Source of the DNA: Morella rubra | Taxonomy: Eukaryota; Streptophyta; Magnoliopsida; Fagales; Myricaceae | Reading direction: 5' to 3' | DNA length: 64,000 nucleotides | NCBI GenBank assembly: GCA_003952965.2 | Contig: CM025851.1 | Coordinates: 765,501 to 829,500, forward strand | In this document: positions 33,726-44,558 of the stretch, one piece after another | How the letters are laid out: each line of letters begins with the position of its first letter | Position numbering within the stretch: the stretch's first letter is position 1 | The notes under the pieces: generated by a model | Told to the model about the DNA's origin: nothing | Database searches by the model: none | The model's input: the letters and a program-made list of their open reading frames with translations, nothing else | Made by a program: the position numbers and the translations under genes

Positions 33726-36700
33726 ATGACCTCGACTAACGACCATCACAAACGACCGCTCTCCGACTCCGACTCCGACTCCGACTCCGACATAGAATAC
33801 GACAAAGCCGGATCCGAGCTCCTCCGCCACGCGGACCTCTCCAACTCCATTTTCAAAGCATACTTCGAATCGACTAACCAATCGTCCGTCTCCACCGCTG
33901 ACCTCAGCAAAATCCAGTCCTTCCTCACCTCCTCCTCCTCCGGTGCTCTCTCATGCCTTATATGCCTTGAGCGAATCAAGCGCTTGGATGCCACCTGGTC
34001 CTGCTCCTCCCTGTGCTTCGCCGTCTTCCACCTCATCTGCATCCAGAGCTGGGGCCGCCAGGCGTCTGATCTATCCGCTGCTCGGGCCGCCACCCGCCTC
34101 CCCGTCTCCCCGGAACTCGCCTCCTCCTGGAACTGCCCCAAGTGTCGGGTCCAATACACCAAATCCCAAATTCCCAAAGCGTACGTCTGCTTTTGCGGGA
34201 AATTACGAGACCCGCCTAGTGACCCGTGGGTTTTACCTCATTCTTGCGGCGAAATCTGCGATCGCCCTTTGAAGCACAACTGTGGCCATCATTGCTTGCT
34301 TCTATGCCACCCAGGCCCGTGCCCCTCGTGCCCGAAGCTCGTGAAATCCACGTGCTTTTGTGGCGCCGTTAACGACGTTCGTCGTTGTGGCTTCAAGAAT
34401 TTCTCCTGCAACAATGCTTGTTCGAAGCTATTGGACTGTGGGGTCCACAAGTGCTCCGAGACCTGCCACGACGGGCAGTGCCCGCCGTGCCGAGAGCGTG
34501 GGGTCTACAGGTGCCAGTGCGGGAGAGTGGAGCTAGAGAGGGAGTGCTGCGAGCGGAGTTTCAGATGCGAGAACCCATGCGGGAAGGTGGTGGCTTGTGG
34601 GAAGCATGTGTGTGGGAAAGGGTGCCATTTGGCTGGGGAGTGCGGTAATTGCCCGCTTGAGGGGAAGCGGACGTGCCCCTGTGGGAAGAGACTGTACCAA
34701 GGGATGCCATGTGATATGGATGCACCACCGCTTTGCGGGGCTACTTGCGATAAAACGTTGAGCTGTGCCTTGCATAGGTGCCACGAGCGGTGCCACCGCG
34801 GGCCTTGCATTGAGACTTGCAGGATCGTGATCGCCAAGTCTTGCCGGTGTGGAAGCCTCAAGAAAGAGGTATGTTATTTTTTTGGCTTCCGTGCTTTGGT
34901 TGTATGGATTTAAAGAGTTCTCGGTAGTTCGATATGGGTAAAGTTGAATTAAAATTAGAATAGGTTCCTTGCTATCAAGATTTGTTATGTGAAAGGAGGT
35001 GTCAAAGAATGCGAGACTGTGGCCGCCATGCTTGCAAGCGCCGCTGCTGTGACGGGGATTGCCCTCCATGCTCAGAGGTGTGTCTTTTTGTTTGGTGATT
35101 TTAGAGTTGGCACTTCATTTTTAGATAAATTGTTTATGGTTCGGTTGCTTTGAAAAAATTATCTCAGGTTTGTGGCAGGAAGCTGCGGTGTAAAAACCAT
35201 AAATGCCCTTCTCCATGCCATAGGTATGTGACCCTTTCCCATCTGTCATAGGCAACAGGGGATGGTTTACTGTCAGATGGTGCTCTGGCAAGTTTGTGAA
35301 GAAAACCCACGAAATTTGAGGGGGAGAGGTTTCTTTGGCTATGCTAATAAAATAAAAGTAAAGCTTGTATTACAAATTGGATAGAGTATCTTCAACTTTA
35401 GCTAGTACTGGGCTGGGAAAAGTAGAGATGTATTTTCAAAAAAAGGTTTTGCAAATGTAAGAAGCTTATGATTAGTGGGTAACTACAATTTGTATAATCC
35501 TGAACTATTAAACTGAGGCATAATTGGATGTTAGCTGGTTTTGTTCTTGCAGAGGTGCCTGTGCTCCTTGTCCAGTTGTGGTGACAATCTCGTGTGCATG
35601 TGGTGAGACACACTTTGAGGTGTGAGTTTGATCTTGTGGATTTTGTAGTTTGTTTCGTACTGGGAGCTCCTGGCATTCCACTAGGTTTCGTTGGGTTGCT
35701 TGTGGCCATCAAAAAACCATCTTTCTCTTTTCTGTTCTCTTGGATTAATAGCATTTTTTTTCTGCATTATTTTGATCTCTGTTTTCTAGAAATTTGAAAA
35801 TACAGCAGAGTTGGTAGTATGTTGCATGTGTTCGAAGGTTCCTCATGGTAAAGTTGATTGCTTTTTGGTTTGTATGTTGTCATATCAAACACTGGACTGA
35901 ATGAAGCATGCGGTAGTTTGGTAAAACATATTATCTTCCATTCTTACCCTAAATTTAGGGTTTTACATCTCTAATGATGCATTTTATTTATATTTTTTTA
36001 AATTGTGGCACACCCCTCATAATGTTAGGATAGAACGTGCCTTGAGTACGCATTTGTACATGTAGAGCCCATAAAGAAATTGCCACTTCCTTTCATAATT
36101 TGGTGTTTTCTTCCAAGATTTTTAGATAAGCTTTTGTACTTCTACTGTATTCGTTGATCGATCATATAGATTAGCTGCTTGCACATTTTTTGTAACAAAT
36201 GCATTTTTTTTTTTTTTACCAATGCATGCTTGCTGTCTGCTAGTTTAATACTACATGCTGAATACTGGGTGTATCTTCCTTGCGGTACCGAGATGGATCA
36301 AAAGCCTCCTCGATGTCCAAAACCTTGTCATATTGCCACTTTATGCAGGCATGTATCAACCCGCAAGGTACCATTGGTTGTTCTTGCTTCTTTTCCCATC
36401 GGTTTATGTTTCCTCTTGAAGATATTAGAGGTTTCTTCTATAAGTTGGGAGCATCCTTGCATTTTCGAACAATCATCATGATTTATTTCTTCTCGCATCA
36501 ACGGTTATGATTGCTATATGAACTCTCATCGTGTGTGGTTGTGAAATTAATGGGACCCAGAACTTGAAATTCCTTGGAATGTGTGAATACGTGACTCCAG
36601 ATATCTATACAGTTCTCTTAGGATTTTATCTTTAAAATTTCCATCATTTTGATTGTAGCTCTTGTAGAAGACCAACTTAGTAATTACCTGCATTTTCTGC

Positions 36701-39429
36701 CCCTAGATATTTGTAGCATTGACAATCATCTATCTTTGTCCAGCCACACAAATGCCATTATGGAGCTTGCCCTCCGTGTCAGTTACCTTGTGAAGAGGAG
36801 TATCCATGTGGCCATAAGTGCAAGCTAAGGTTTCCAAGATTTTCCAGTTTACAAATGTTATCTTGAAATCTCATTGTGATTGAGATGCTAGATAATGTTC
36901 TTTCTCGTGTGACTTATTTTCTTTTCCCTTTTGTGATCAGGTGTCATGGCCCTAGACCTCCTCCTAATCCCGAGTTTACATTGAAACCAAAGAAAAAGAA
37001 ATCAATACATCAGAGTGAATGGACAGCTGGTTCTACATGCCCTCCTTGCTCAGAACTGGTTTGGAGGTCTTGTGTTGGCCGACACATTGGGGCAGAGAGA
37101 ATGGTTAGTTTCAGTTTTCTTGCTTGCAATAGATGAACATTTTAAGTTGCATGCTTCATTTGCAAAAAAGATTTGAGGCGATCACTGTCATTTTAACTTT
37201 ACCCACAAATCTTTTATTGTTTCCTGCTTGTGTCAGGTGGTCTGCTCAGATAAAACACAATTTTCATGTGAAAATCTGTGTGGAAATCTTCTATCTTGCG
37301 ATAATCATTATTGTACTAAAACCTGCCATGCTGTGGAGAACCTGCTTGCAACACCCGTCCAGATAGAAAGGAGTGAGTCTTGTGAAGAGTGTCATCTTCC
37401 TTGCCAAAAGGTGGTTACACTTTATTTCCTCCTTGCCACTGTACTTTTTTCCTTTTCATTTATCCTATGATCGTTCTGTCTCTTCAACCTTATCACTTAA
37501 AGCTGGTAAGTTACCTTCTTATTTTGAATGCTCTCATTCAGGAGAGGAAGCCCACATGTTCTCATCCTTGCCCCCTGTCATGTCATCCTGGAGAATGCTC
37601 CCCTTGCAAAGTGCTTGTAAAACGATCATGTCACTGTGGGGCACTGGTTCATGTTTTTGAGTGCATATACTACAATGGGTTGTCTGAAGAGGAGCAGGTT
37701 ACTGCTCGCTCATGTGGTGGGCCTTGCCATAGGTAATTCAGAGATTTTAGCTCATATTGGGTTACTATAGAGTCATGCTTATCCATTTACTGATTCCATT
37801 TGCTGCAATAACTAAACAGAGCCTCAATCTAAACTCTATTTCTTTCAGTGTTGCTCTGATTTTCTTCTTTTGGGTTAATAAATAAAGCCAAACACATGCA
37901 TAAGATTAGACGTTGGTAGTGCAGGAAGTTGCCCAACTGCACACATCTATGCCCAGAGAAATGCCATCCTGGTCAATGTCCATCACCTGAGAAGTGCTGC
38001 AAGAAGGTGATAATTTTAATGACCTAATAGAAGATCCTGTCATTTAATGGAACACATGTCATACCTTGTTTTTCATCTCGAATCTCTAATACTATGACAT
38101 AAATTGTAGCAATTCAGCTACTGCTTGTAGATTTCGTTACCTTGCCATCTGTTTCTTTTCGAAGGTTTTTGTTCGTTGTAAATGCCAAACCGTGAAAAAG
38201 GAGTGGTTATGTCAAGATGTTCAAGCTGCCTATAGGAGTGCCAGTTGTGATCCCAGAGATATTCCAAAAAATCAGTATGGACTTGGACTTCTTTCTTGCA
38301 ATTCTGATTGCAAGAGCAAATTAGAGGTTGTTGGTTCAGAATTACTGTTACGTAAATCTAAAGTTGTGGAGGTAATATACTGCTAATCTTACGAAAATTT
38401 TCTTAAGTTCTGCTTGCATTAAGGACAGTAAAGTTATTTCAAAATTGAAGAGCTTTCTCTCTCTGGTTGGTTTTCTTGTGGGTCTGCTACAAATTAGGTT
38501 GTGTATTAGCTCAACCAGATCCCAACAGACGCTTTAGTCTGGTGGGACTGTTGCCAATACGAACACCAGATATAGAAACTATCTAGTTTCTCTGGTTTCT
38601 ACTTATCAGTGACTGCCACCTGGAACTTTCATAAATCGATGTAGCAACCAGTTGGCGCAACTTTTTGCCATGTTCTAGGTAAAGAATTCGATAATAATAC
38701 TGTTGAATTTCAAAATGGATACCATAATGTAACTTCCAGTTGTTAAAGTTCTGGTAGCACTGAGTTCCCCTGGGAACCGTAGGAAATTGTGGGAACAGCA
38801 AGATGAAGTCCTTTCTCTATTCGTGAACAACCCAAAGTTTGGTTGGAATTCCTTGTCATAGTGAATTCAGTGATCTGAAAAATATCCATCTCAAAGAATA
38901 CTGTGCTTGACCTTTCCCACATAGATCTTGCCACCTATGAAAAGTAAATTTAATAGCTTTTCAGCAGAGGAGCTCTATTCAGGTTAAGTCTAACGCCATA
39001 CTATATTTTGCTAACTTGAGAAAAGAAAATTTAATAGGTTTTCAGAGCTCTATTAAGGTGAACTCTAATGCCATGACATATTTCTTTGAAAGGAAAAGGA
39101 GCCGGATCCTGAAAAGAATGTGCCAAAGCGTCGGAAAAGACGAGACAGGGTACAAGAAGCCAAGCAAATATCAAGACTGCAGGTTTGTTCTTTTTCTCAA
39201 GGGCAAAATGTTAAGCTCTTTCAAGTGCCCTTTTGTTTGCTTAATAACTGAAACTGTTCTCCATAAACAGAAAATGACTGAGGCTGTGAAGCGGCTTCTT
39301 CTTTTTGTCATTCTTGTGGTCGCCCTAATTACTGTAGCAAATTACGGTTACAAGGGTCTCATATGGCTCTCTGATTGGATGAATGAAGTTGAAGTGCAAA
39401 GGCAAAGAAGAAGATACCCTCCGCCCTAA
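33726..39429 (+). CDS. NFXL2: NF-X1-type zinc finger protein NFXL2 (EARLY BIRD-like)
   Basis: Thirteen exons: 33726-34868, 34964-35077, 35168-35223, 35553-35621, 36244-36367, 36744-36829, 36941-37103, 37237-37410, 37542-37732, 37925-38006, 38165-38371, 39093-39182 and 39271-39429, giving 885 residues. An SDSDSD acidic tract is followed by a RING-CH-like finger (residues 77-141, [10 protein letters not shown] ... WNCPKC). Many NF-X1 repeats follow ([35 protein letters not shown] and others). A C-terminal hydrophobic segment ([15 protein letters not shown]) precedes [16 protein letters not shown], the conserved NFXL2 tail. In Arabidopsis NFXL2 (EBI) is a nuclear regulator of clock speed and stress responses. 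Starts at 33621 and 33696 are in frame; I chose 33726 (MTSTND) because the Arabidopsis protein, as I recall it, starts similarly. The exon 4/5 junction departs from the family (see findings). Confidence 0.92.
33767..33791 (+). repeat. GACTCC hexanucleotide repeat encoding Ser-Asp tract in NFXL2
   Basis: Four GACTCC units run in frame and encode alternating Ser and Asp ([10 protein letters not shown], residues 13-22). The tract is likely to vary in length between individuals; an acidic Ser/Asp stretch is also seen at this place in the Arabidopsis protein. Confidence 0.85.
38941..39092. repeat. Imperfect tandem duplication at the 3' end of NFXL2 intron 11
   Basis: The block AAAGTAAATTTAATAGCTTT ... 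CTATATTTTGCTAAC (38941-39020) is repeated as AAAAGAAAATTTAATAGGTT ... CATATTTCTTTGAAAG (39021-39092), ending at the exon-12 acceptor. The first copy has a 6-base insertion (CAGAGG). Confidence 0.8.
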
Positions 39430-42149
39430 GGATTCTCTCTCTCTCTCTCTAATAGGTGATGTGTGGAGAGGTGTATGAGGTTACTGCAATTAGAATCTTG
39501 TAAGCATTGATTATGCAACATTCTTTGGCATGAGACTGAATAATTTGTCTAATACAAGTAGTTTTCTTTTATTTATCCAAAAACGGGTGTGAATATTTGA
39601 TAGTAGTGCTCAAGTCGAAGTGTCAAACAATACTGCCTGCCAAAAATTTTCATCTGCAATGGAAAATAAATAGCCTGAGGAATTGAATACATTCACAATT
39701 ATGCAGTCCCGCCCATAATTCAAGGAGACAGCATATTTGATTGGACAACGAGAGTAGCTGTTTCTGAATTGTCTTTGATTGGGGTAAATCCAATCGTGAT
39801 ATGATTATGCGCTGATGAAAATTGAAATTGGTTGCAATGATTCTTGCGTCTTGGTTCAAAATATAGTAAACAGCAGACAGGGATGATGTCTATGGGTCGA
39901 AGAGCCTTTCACCCTTTCCCTCGCAATAACGAAACGAAGGGGGTACGAGAATTTCAACTTTGACTCTCTAACAACGGTCGACGAACGAGACGACCGTGCC
40001 TCCAAATATCGCAAGAAAAACCAAACCCAAAGGAGATTGACACGAACCCCACCATACACGATGAACCCGAGTATCTCCAAGCTTACACTGACCCGATCCC
40101 TAATTCGAAAGAGTAGCGGGTTTGAAACAGTTAGCGTCTGTCCATGGTAATTGTGATTTGGGAAATTGGAGGTCCATAAACAAGACCCAAAAAAATGTTA
40201 GCACAAACAAATAGCGTGGACCACCCCGTCACCGTACCATTTGAATGTTATGGGCCGTTCCAATTTCCATATTCTAAGGAGAACCCATTACGCACTCAAT
40301 CAATCCGGTCCAGAAATTTGCTTTCCATTGCTACTAGGCCTACCATTTACTCCTTACTAAATGCACGCGTGCAATGTAGGGGGCTTTATGTTGGACGTGC
40401 TTCACATGACGTTGGGGTCCATGAGGCATAATTGCAGGAAAACTGGATACAAGCAAGTAGTTTAATTTGGACGGTGCTGTCTCTGTCCTTCTACATGAAA
40501 AAAACTACAAATGAAAATATGAAATGGACAGAGCGTGGTACTCTGGGTGTAACGATTTAAGGGCACACGTGTGTAAGCAGCTAAACGTCTTTGACTTGCT
40601 CTCCCAACTTTTCTTTACGGTCTCCAGAAGTGTGAAAACGACACAAAGGGGCTGGGAGAATTTCAATTTCTAAATTTGTCGTCAACGGCGTGGATTCTAG
40701 GGATTGATTTATACATATGGATAAAACGACTTTCTTTTAAGCAATTTCTTCGGTCAAGCTCAGAACGTATTATTTTATACCCCAAAGTTTCTTATTGCTG
40801 TTAACTGCGATTGAATTAGAACAACATGAACATCTATCAGGTATGATTGAAGATCAGAGTATTCCAATTAAATTAAGCCCAAGACTCCATTTAACGGACC
40901 GTGACGAAAATTCTCTTCGAATTCCAACCTGGTGGAATAAATTTTTTTTTTTTTTAAAGTGACTAATCAATAACTTGGGCGGCACAGCCATGTTAGTACT
41001 TGCAAGATCCTGCCTGTGGCCAGGCTCCTGTGGTGTGGACTTGCATTAGACTGGTTCAATTGTCAGTTCCAGGACCCCACAGCTAAATTCCAAAGTGGCA
41101 GGAAATGAATGATGCCTCACTTTATTCATGTGCAACAGTGGGGTCCTAAAATTAGTTGCCTATTTGGTATATAAAAACGCTTTAGATATGTCACAATTTA
41201 AGTTTGTGCATATAGTCTTCACCAAACGCGCCCCCCCCCCCCCCCCCCCCCCCAAATAAGTACGAGCAAGGGCCGGAGGTGGTGGGTCACCGGCCACCTA
41301 CAAACGCACCCTCTCCGAGTCTGCTCCACAGAGATAGAAGCTGTTATTATATTTTATACCGTTATCGATTGGCATGAACTTGAAGGAAAGCATGTTGTAC
41401 ATTAAATGTGTTGCGCTTGGCTATTAAAGTTTGAAGAGGCACCGGTGGATTTAATGAGTTTATTCCTTCCTTGAGTGGAGCCTGAAGTCCAAAGCCAAGA
41501 CCACGAGACAGGAGCTCAGAAACTGCTTGGCTTTTTCATTGAGGTGAACTATTCTTATTGATCGTTCAAAGTCAAAGAGTCCCCAGACGTGTAAAGTTCA
41601 GACAACACTCTCTTTCAAAAAGGTCGGGCCACTTGGCACTTTCCCATCTACCCCCGTTTTATAAGATGTACGTGTGGGCTCAGGTGCAAAGCGAAAGCCG
41701 TGTATCTCCGCACACTTCAAAGTGCGCGTATGGTCCAGGACCCAATTTATGTCCGTACTATGCTTATCAAATTGAGTGAAGACTACTCTTAAAAGCTTTG
41801 CGTGAACGAAACATTATTCGGTCAAAACTGAAAAGCCCTCATCCGACCAAGTCAGATTACATTCCTACTGCTACGTATTAACACAGCAGAGGAAAATCAG
41901 AAAGGTTCTTAGCAACTTGGAAGTTCATGGAAAAAAGAAAGCCTCTTCCTTGAGGGGGGAGAAAAAAATAATCATGTAATCCTTCTTCCTGGCTGTCAGT
42001 GTTCAAAAAATCCAAATACTACACCACAACGTTAGCTGAAACAACTAAAACTTTACAAACAATAATTGAGGGCACTATCAATGATCCCAAAAAATGGATA
42101 AAGATTTCGAAAAGAATTGGGTCTTTTCCTCGTTTTCTGGTTTGGAATT
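39430..42149. other. Intergenic between convergent NFXL2 and CCR3 genes
   Basis: No coding similarity is recognised in 2.7 kb. It contains a CT tract just after the NFXL2 stop (39434-39450), a palindromic G-box CACACGTGTG at 40563-40572, a run of 23 cytosines at 41231-41253, and the 3' flank of CCR3. Open frames near 40195 and 41558 look accidental. Confidence 0.5.
41231..41253. repeat. Homopolymer of 23 C
   Basis: Uninterrupted C23 (G23 on the minus strand) within the sequence AACGCG...AAATAAG. It may form a G-quadruplex/i-motif or mark a sequencing or assembly uncertainty. Confidence 0.9.
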
Positions 42150-44558
42150 TTATTCTGAAACAATGGAGATTGTACCGCTAGAAATGCTGCCGTGACTATG
42201 ATCGCAGAGAGCCAATGCCCGGTCCAAATTGGCCACAATGTCAGCCATGGTTGGCCTGTCCTTTCCTTCCAAATTCACACAATGCAGTGCAGTATAGGCA
42301 ATCAGCTCCACTGCCTCTGCTTCATTCAGATCTGGCGGTCCAACTCTGGGGTCTAATACCTTAACCAATTCTCCAGCCATAATCGCTGGTACCGCGAAGT
42401 CCACCACACTTATAGGTGTTCCTCCATCCTCACCGTTTCTGAAAATTGCTCTCTTCCCTGTCAAAAGTTCTAATAGAACTACTCCAAGCCCATAAACATC
42501 ACTCTTTGCTGTTAAAACATTAAGACCATAATACTCAGGATCAATGTACCCAATTGTTCCCGCTGCCTTCGTTGGCCTATAATCACCATCCGATTCTGGA
42601 CCCAGTAAGGACAATCCAAAGTCAGATACTCTTGCCGTCCAATTCGCATCCAGTAATATGTTAGAGGACTTAATATCTCTGTGAATTATAGGTGGAACAG
42701 CATAATCGTGAAGATATTCGATTCCTCGAGCAGCATCTAGCGCGATTTTGATCCTCATTTTCCAAGAATTCAAGAAACTGCTACTCTTTTCCACGTTGTT
42801 CGGGTCATGTAAATGATCGTAAAGAGCACCGTTCTTCATGTACTCGTAAACCAAGAGCCTCTCTTCCTTTTCCTCGCAATACCCAACAAGCCTAACCAAG
42901 TGTTTGTGATGAAGACGGGACAAGAACGCCAATTCCGAATCAAATGCGCTTTCTTTCTCTTGAAACTTCTTTGTTCTTGGACCTGTTTCGCTCCTTTTGA
43001 TCGCAACATCGCGGCCATCTATTAGTTTCCCTCTGTAAACAACACCAAAGCTTCCAGCACCAACCTTGTTCTCTAAGGAGAAATTGTTGGTTGCTGCCGC
43101 AAGCTCAGCAAGTGAAAATTCCTCGGCCCTGTCTGGGTGCTTGGATGAAGTTCCACTTCTCTGACGTCTCATAATTCTAGAGCCCTGGCGCCTAATGGTG
43201 GACGATCTCGAAGGCGGGCTATTGTTTGAGGTTGTGCCATTGTTAGAACTGGGACCACGAGTGATTGTGGGCTGCACTGAATTGTGCACCTTCTTCTTCC
43301 CAAAACAAACTCCAGTCCACAAGCAGTAAACTATTGTGCAAATACCCGCGAAAGCCCCAACCGATCCAACGATGCAAAACGCCAATAAACCCCTTCTCAA
43401 ACCCTTGGATGGAGATGATGGAGCTGAACCTCTTGGTACTGGTGGTAATGGCACAGGTGCTGGTGATGGTGGCACCGGAATCGAAAATTGAGTCGAACAA
43501 GGCGTACAAATACGTCCAAAACCAGAGCACAAACTCGAATATTGCGAATAAACACCACACTCGCTACAAGAAGAATTAGTACAAGGTCCTGGAAGGATTT
43601 CCGGCAAGTCCCTCAAAGTAGAATTAGCCTCCCCAGGCCACCCAGGTCCCCAACAAATAATCGAAAAGTTCGCCATCGTTAATCCACATGTAAAATTCGA
43701 TCCGGACGCAATCGTGGCAAACGAAACCCCTTGTGTCACATTCGCCGAATACTCTCCTCCCCCTCCCCAGCACACGACCGATTCATTCCTTTGCCTAATC
43801 CCACAACTGTGACTCGCTCCAAGCGCCAAGGTCGAGAACTCCCCGGGTAAATTCGAAGGTACATCCAACTGCCCAAAATCGTTGTTTCCTTTGCAGACCA
43901 CAAATCCAGTAGAATTCACCCCGCAAACGTGTGAGCCACCTGCAACAATACTGGTAATCGACATGTTCCTAAACCCCGTTTGTATCGCATTCGCCGTAAC
44001 AGTATTGTTCCCCCAACAGCGAACTTGAAAAGTATCCCTCAAAATACCGCAAGAGAATCCAAACCCGGAGGAGATCGACACAAACCTATCAGACGCAGGT
44101 GGCAGATTAAGCGTGCTGTTACCTCTCCAACAATTGACGGAGCCTGTACCAACAACCGTAGCGCAGACTTGGTCGTCACCAACCGCAAGGTTCTCTAATC
44201 GAATAGTATCGTCGAAGTAGACTCGTTTGGGGGCGAAGTTAGTGTTGGAGAAGTCGTTGGTGTCCCAACAGAGGAACGTGTAGCCACCGGAGCGAAGGCC
44301 ACAGAAGAAGTTCCGGCCGCCAGAGATGGAATAGAAGCTAATATTGGGATAGACGGGGATGATTTGGCCACGTCGGTAGCATTGGATGCTTTGCCGGGGC
44401 TGGGAGGCCACGATGCCGCATACGGTGGCGGAGTCAAAGCTGATGGCAAGGGTGGCTCCGACGCCGAGCCCATGGACTGAGGGTGTCAGGGAGATGATGA
44501 AAGTAACGATGAGTATAATGGAGACGGCGGAAGAGGGAGAGGGCGGCGGTTTCGTCAT
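42150..44558 (-). CDS. CCR3: CRINKLY4-related receptor-like kinase (CCR3-like)
   Basis: Intronless gene of 802 residues. It has a signal peptide (residues 1-29, hydrophobic AVSIILIVTFIISLTPSVHG). The ectodomain (30-325) consists of RCC1-like crinkly repeats with paired cysteines (CGLRSGGYTFLCW, CGILRDTFQVRCWG, CGVNSTGFVVCKG, CGIRQRNESVVCWG, CGLTMANFSIICWG). A short Cys-rich TNFR-like segment (326-354) and a Pro-rich stalk follow. The transmembrane helix is at 388-418 and the kinase at about 499-780, with the P-loop VGAGSFGVVY, K521 in VAIKR, HRDIKSSN with D627, DFG at 646-648, and GTIGYIDPEYY. All catalytic residues are intact, so an active plasma-membrane kinase is expected. The family includes maize CR4/ACR4, which controls epidermal and root cell fate; the ligand of CCR3 is unknown. 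In-frame codons extend upstream to 44669 but without an ATG, so 44558 is the start. Lack of introns is usual for the family. Confidence 0.94.
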   Translation of the reverse strand: MTKPPPSPSSAVSIILIVTFIISLTPSVHGLGVGATLAISFDSATVCGIVASQPRQSIQCYRRGQIIPVYPNISFYSISGGRNFFCGLRSGGYTFLCWDTNDFSNTNFAPKRVYFDDTIRLENLAVGDDQVCATVVGTGSVNCWRGNSTLNLPPASDRFVSISSGFGFSCGILRDTFQVRCWGNNTVTANAIQTGFRNMSITSIVAGGSHVCGVNSTGFVVCKGNNDFGQLDVPSNLPGEFSTLALGASHSCGIRQRNESVVCWGGGGEYSANVTQGVSFATIASGSNFTCGLTMANFSIICWGPGWPGEANSTLRDLPEILPGPCTNSSCSECGVYSQYSSLCSGFGRICTPCSTQFSIPVPPSPAPVPLPPVPRGSAPSSPSKGLRRGLLAFCIVGSVGAFAGICTIVYCLWTGVCFGKKKVHNSVQPTITRGPSSNNGTTSNNSPPSRSSTIRRQGSRIMRRQRSGTSSKHPDRAEEFSLAELAAATNNFSLENKVGAGSFGVVYRGKLIDGRDVAIKRSETGPRTKKFQEKESAFDSELAFLSRLHHKHLVRLVGYCEEKEERLLVYEYMKNGALYDHLHDPNNVEKSSSFLNSWKMRIKIALDAARGIEYLHDYAVPPIIHRDIKSSNILLDANWTARVSDFGLSLLGPESDGDYRPTKAAGTIGYIDPEYYGLNVLTAKSDVYGLGVVLLELLTGKRAIFRNGEDGGTPISVVDFAVPAIMAGELVKVLDPRVGPPDLNEAEAVELIAYTALHCVNLEGKDRPTMADIVANLDRALALCDHSHGSISSGTISIVSE

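Noticed and set aside
33645-35069. Minus-strand frames of 78-178 codons opposite NFXL2 exon 1
   Set aside because: Antisense shadows of the GC-rich NFXL2 exon, whose plus-strand product matches NF-X1 repeats throughout.
43243-44473. Plus- and minus-strand alternative frames inside CCR3
   Set aside because: Shadows of the 802-codon kinase frame, which carries all domains.
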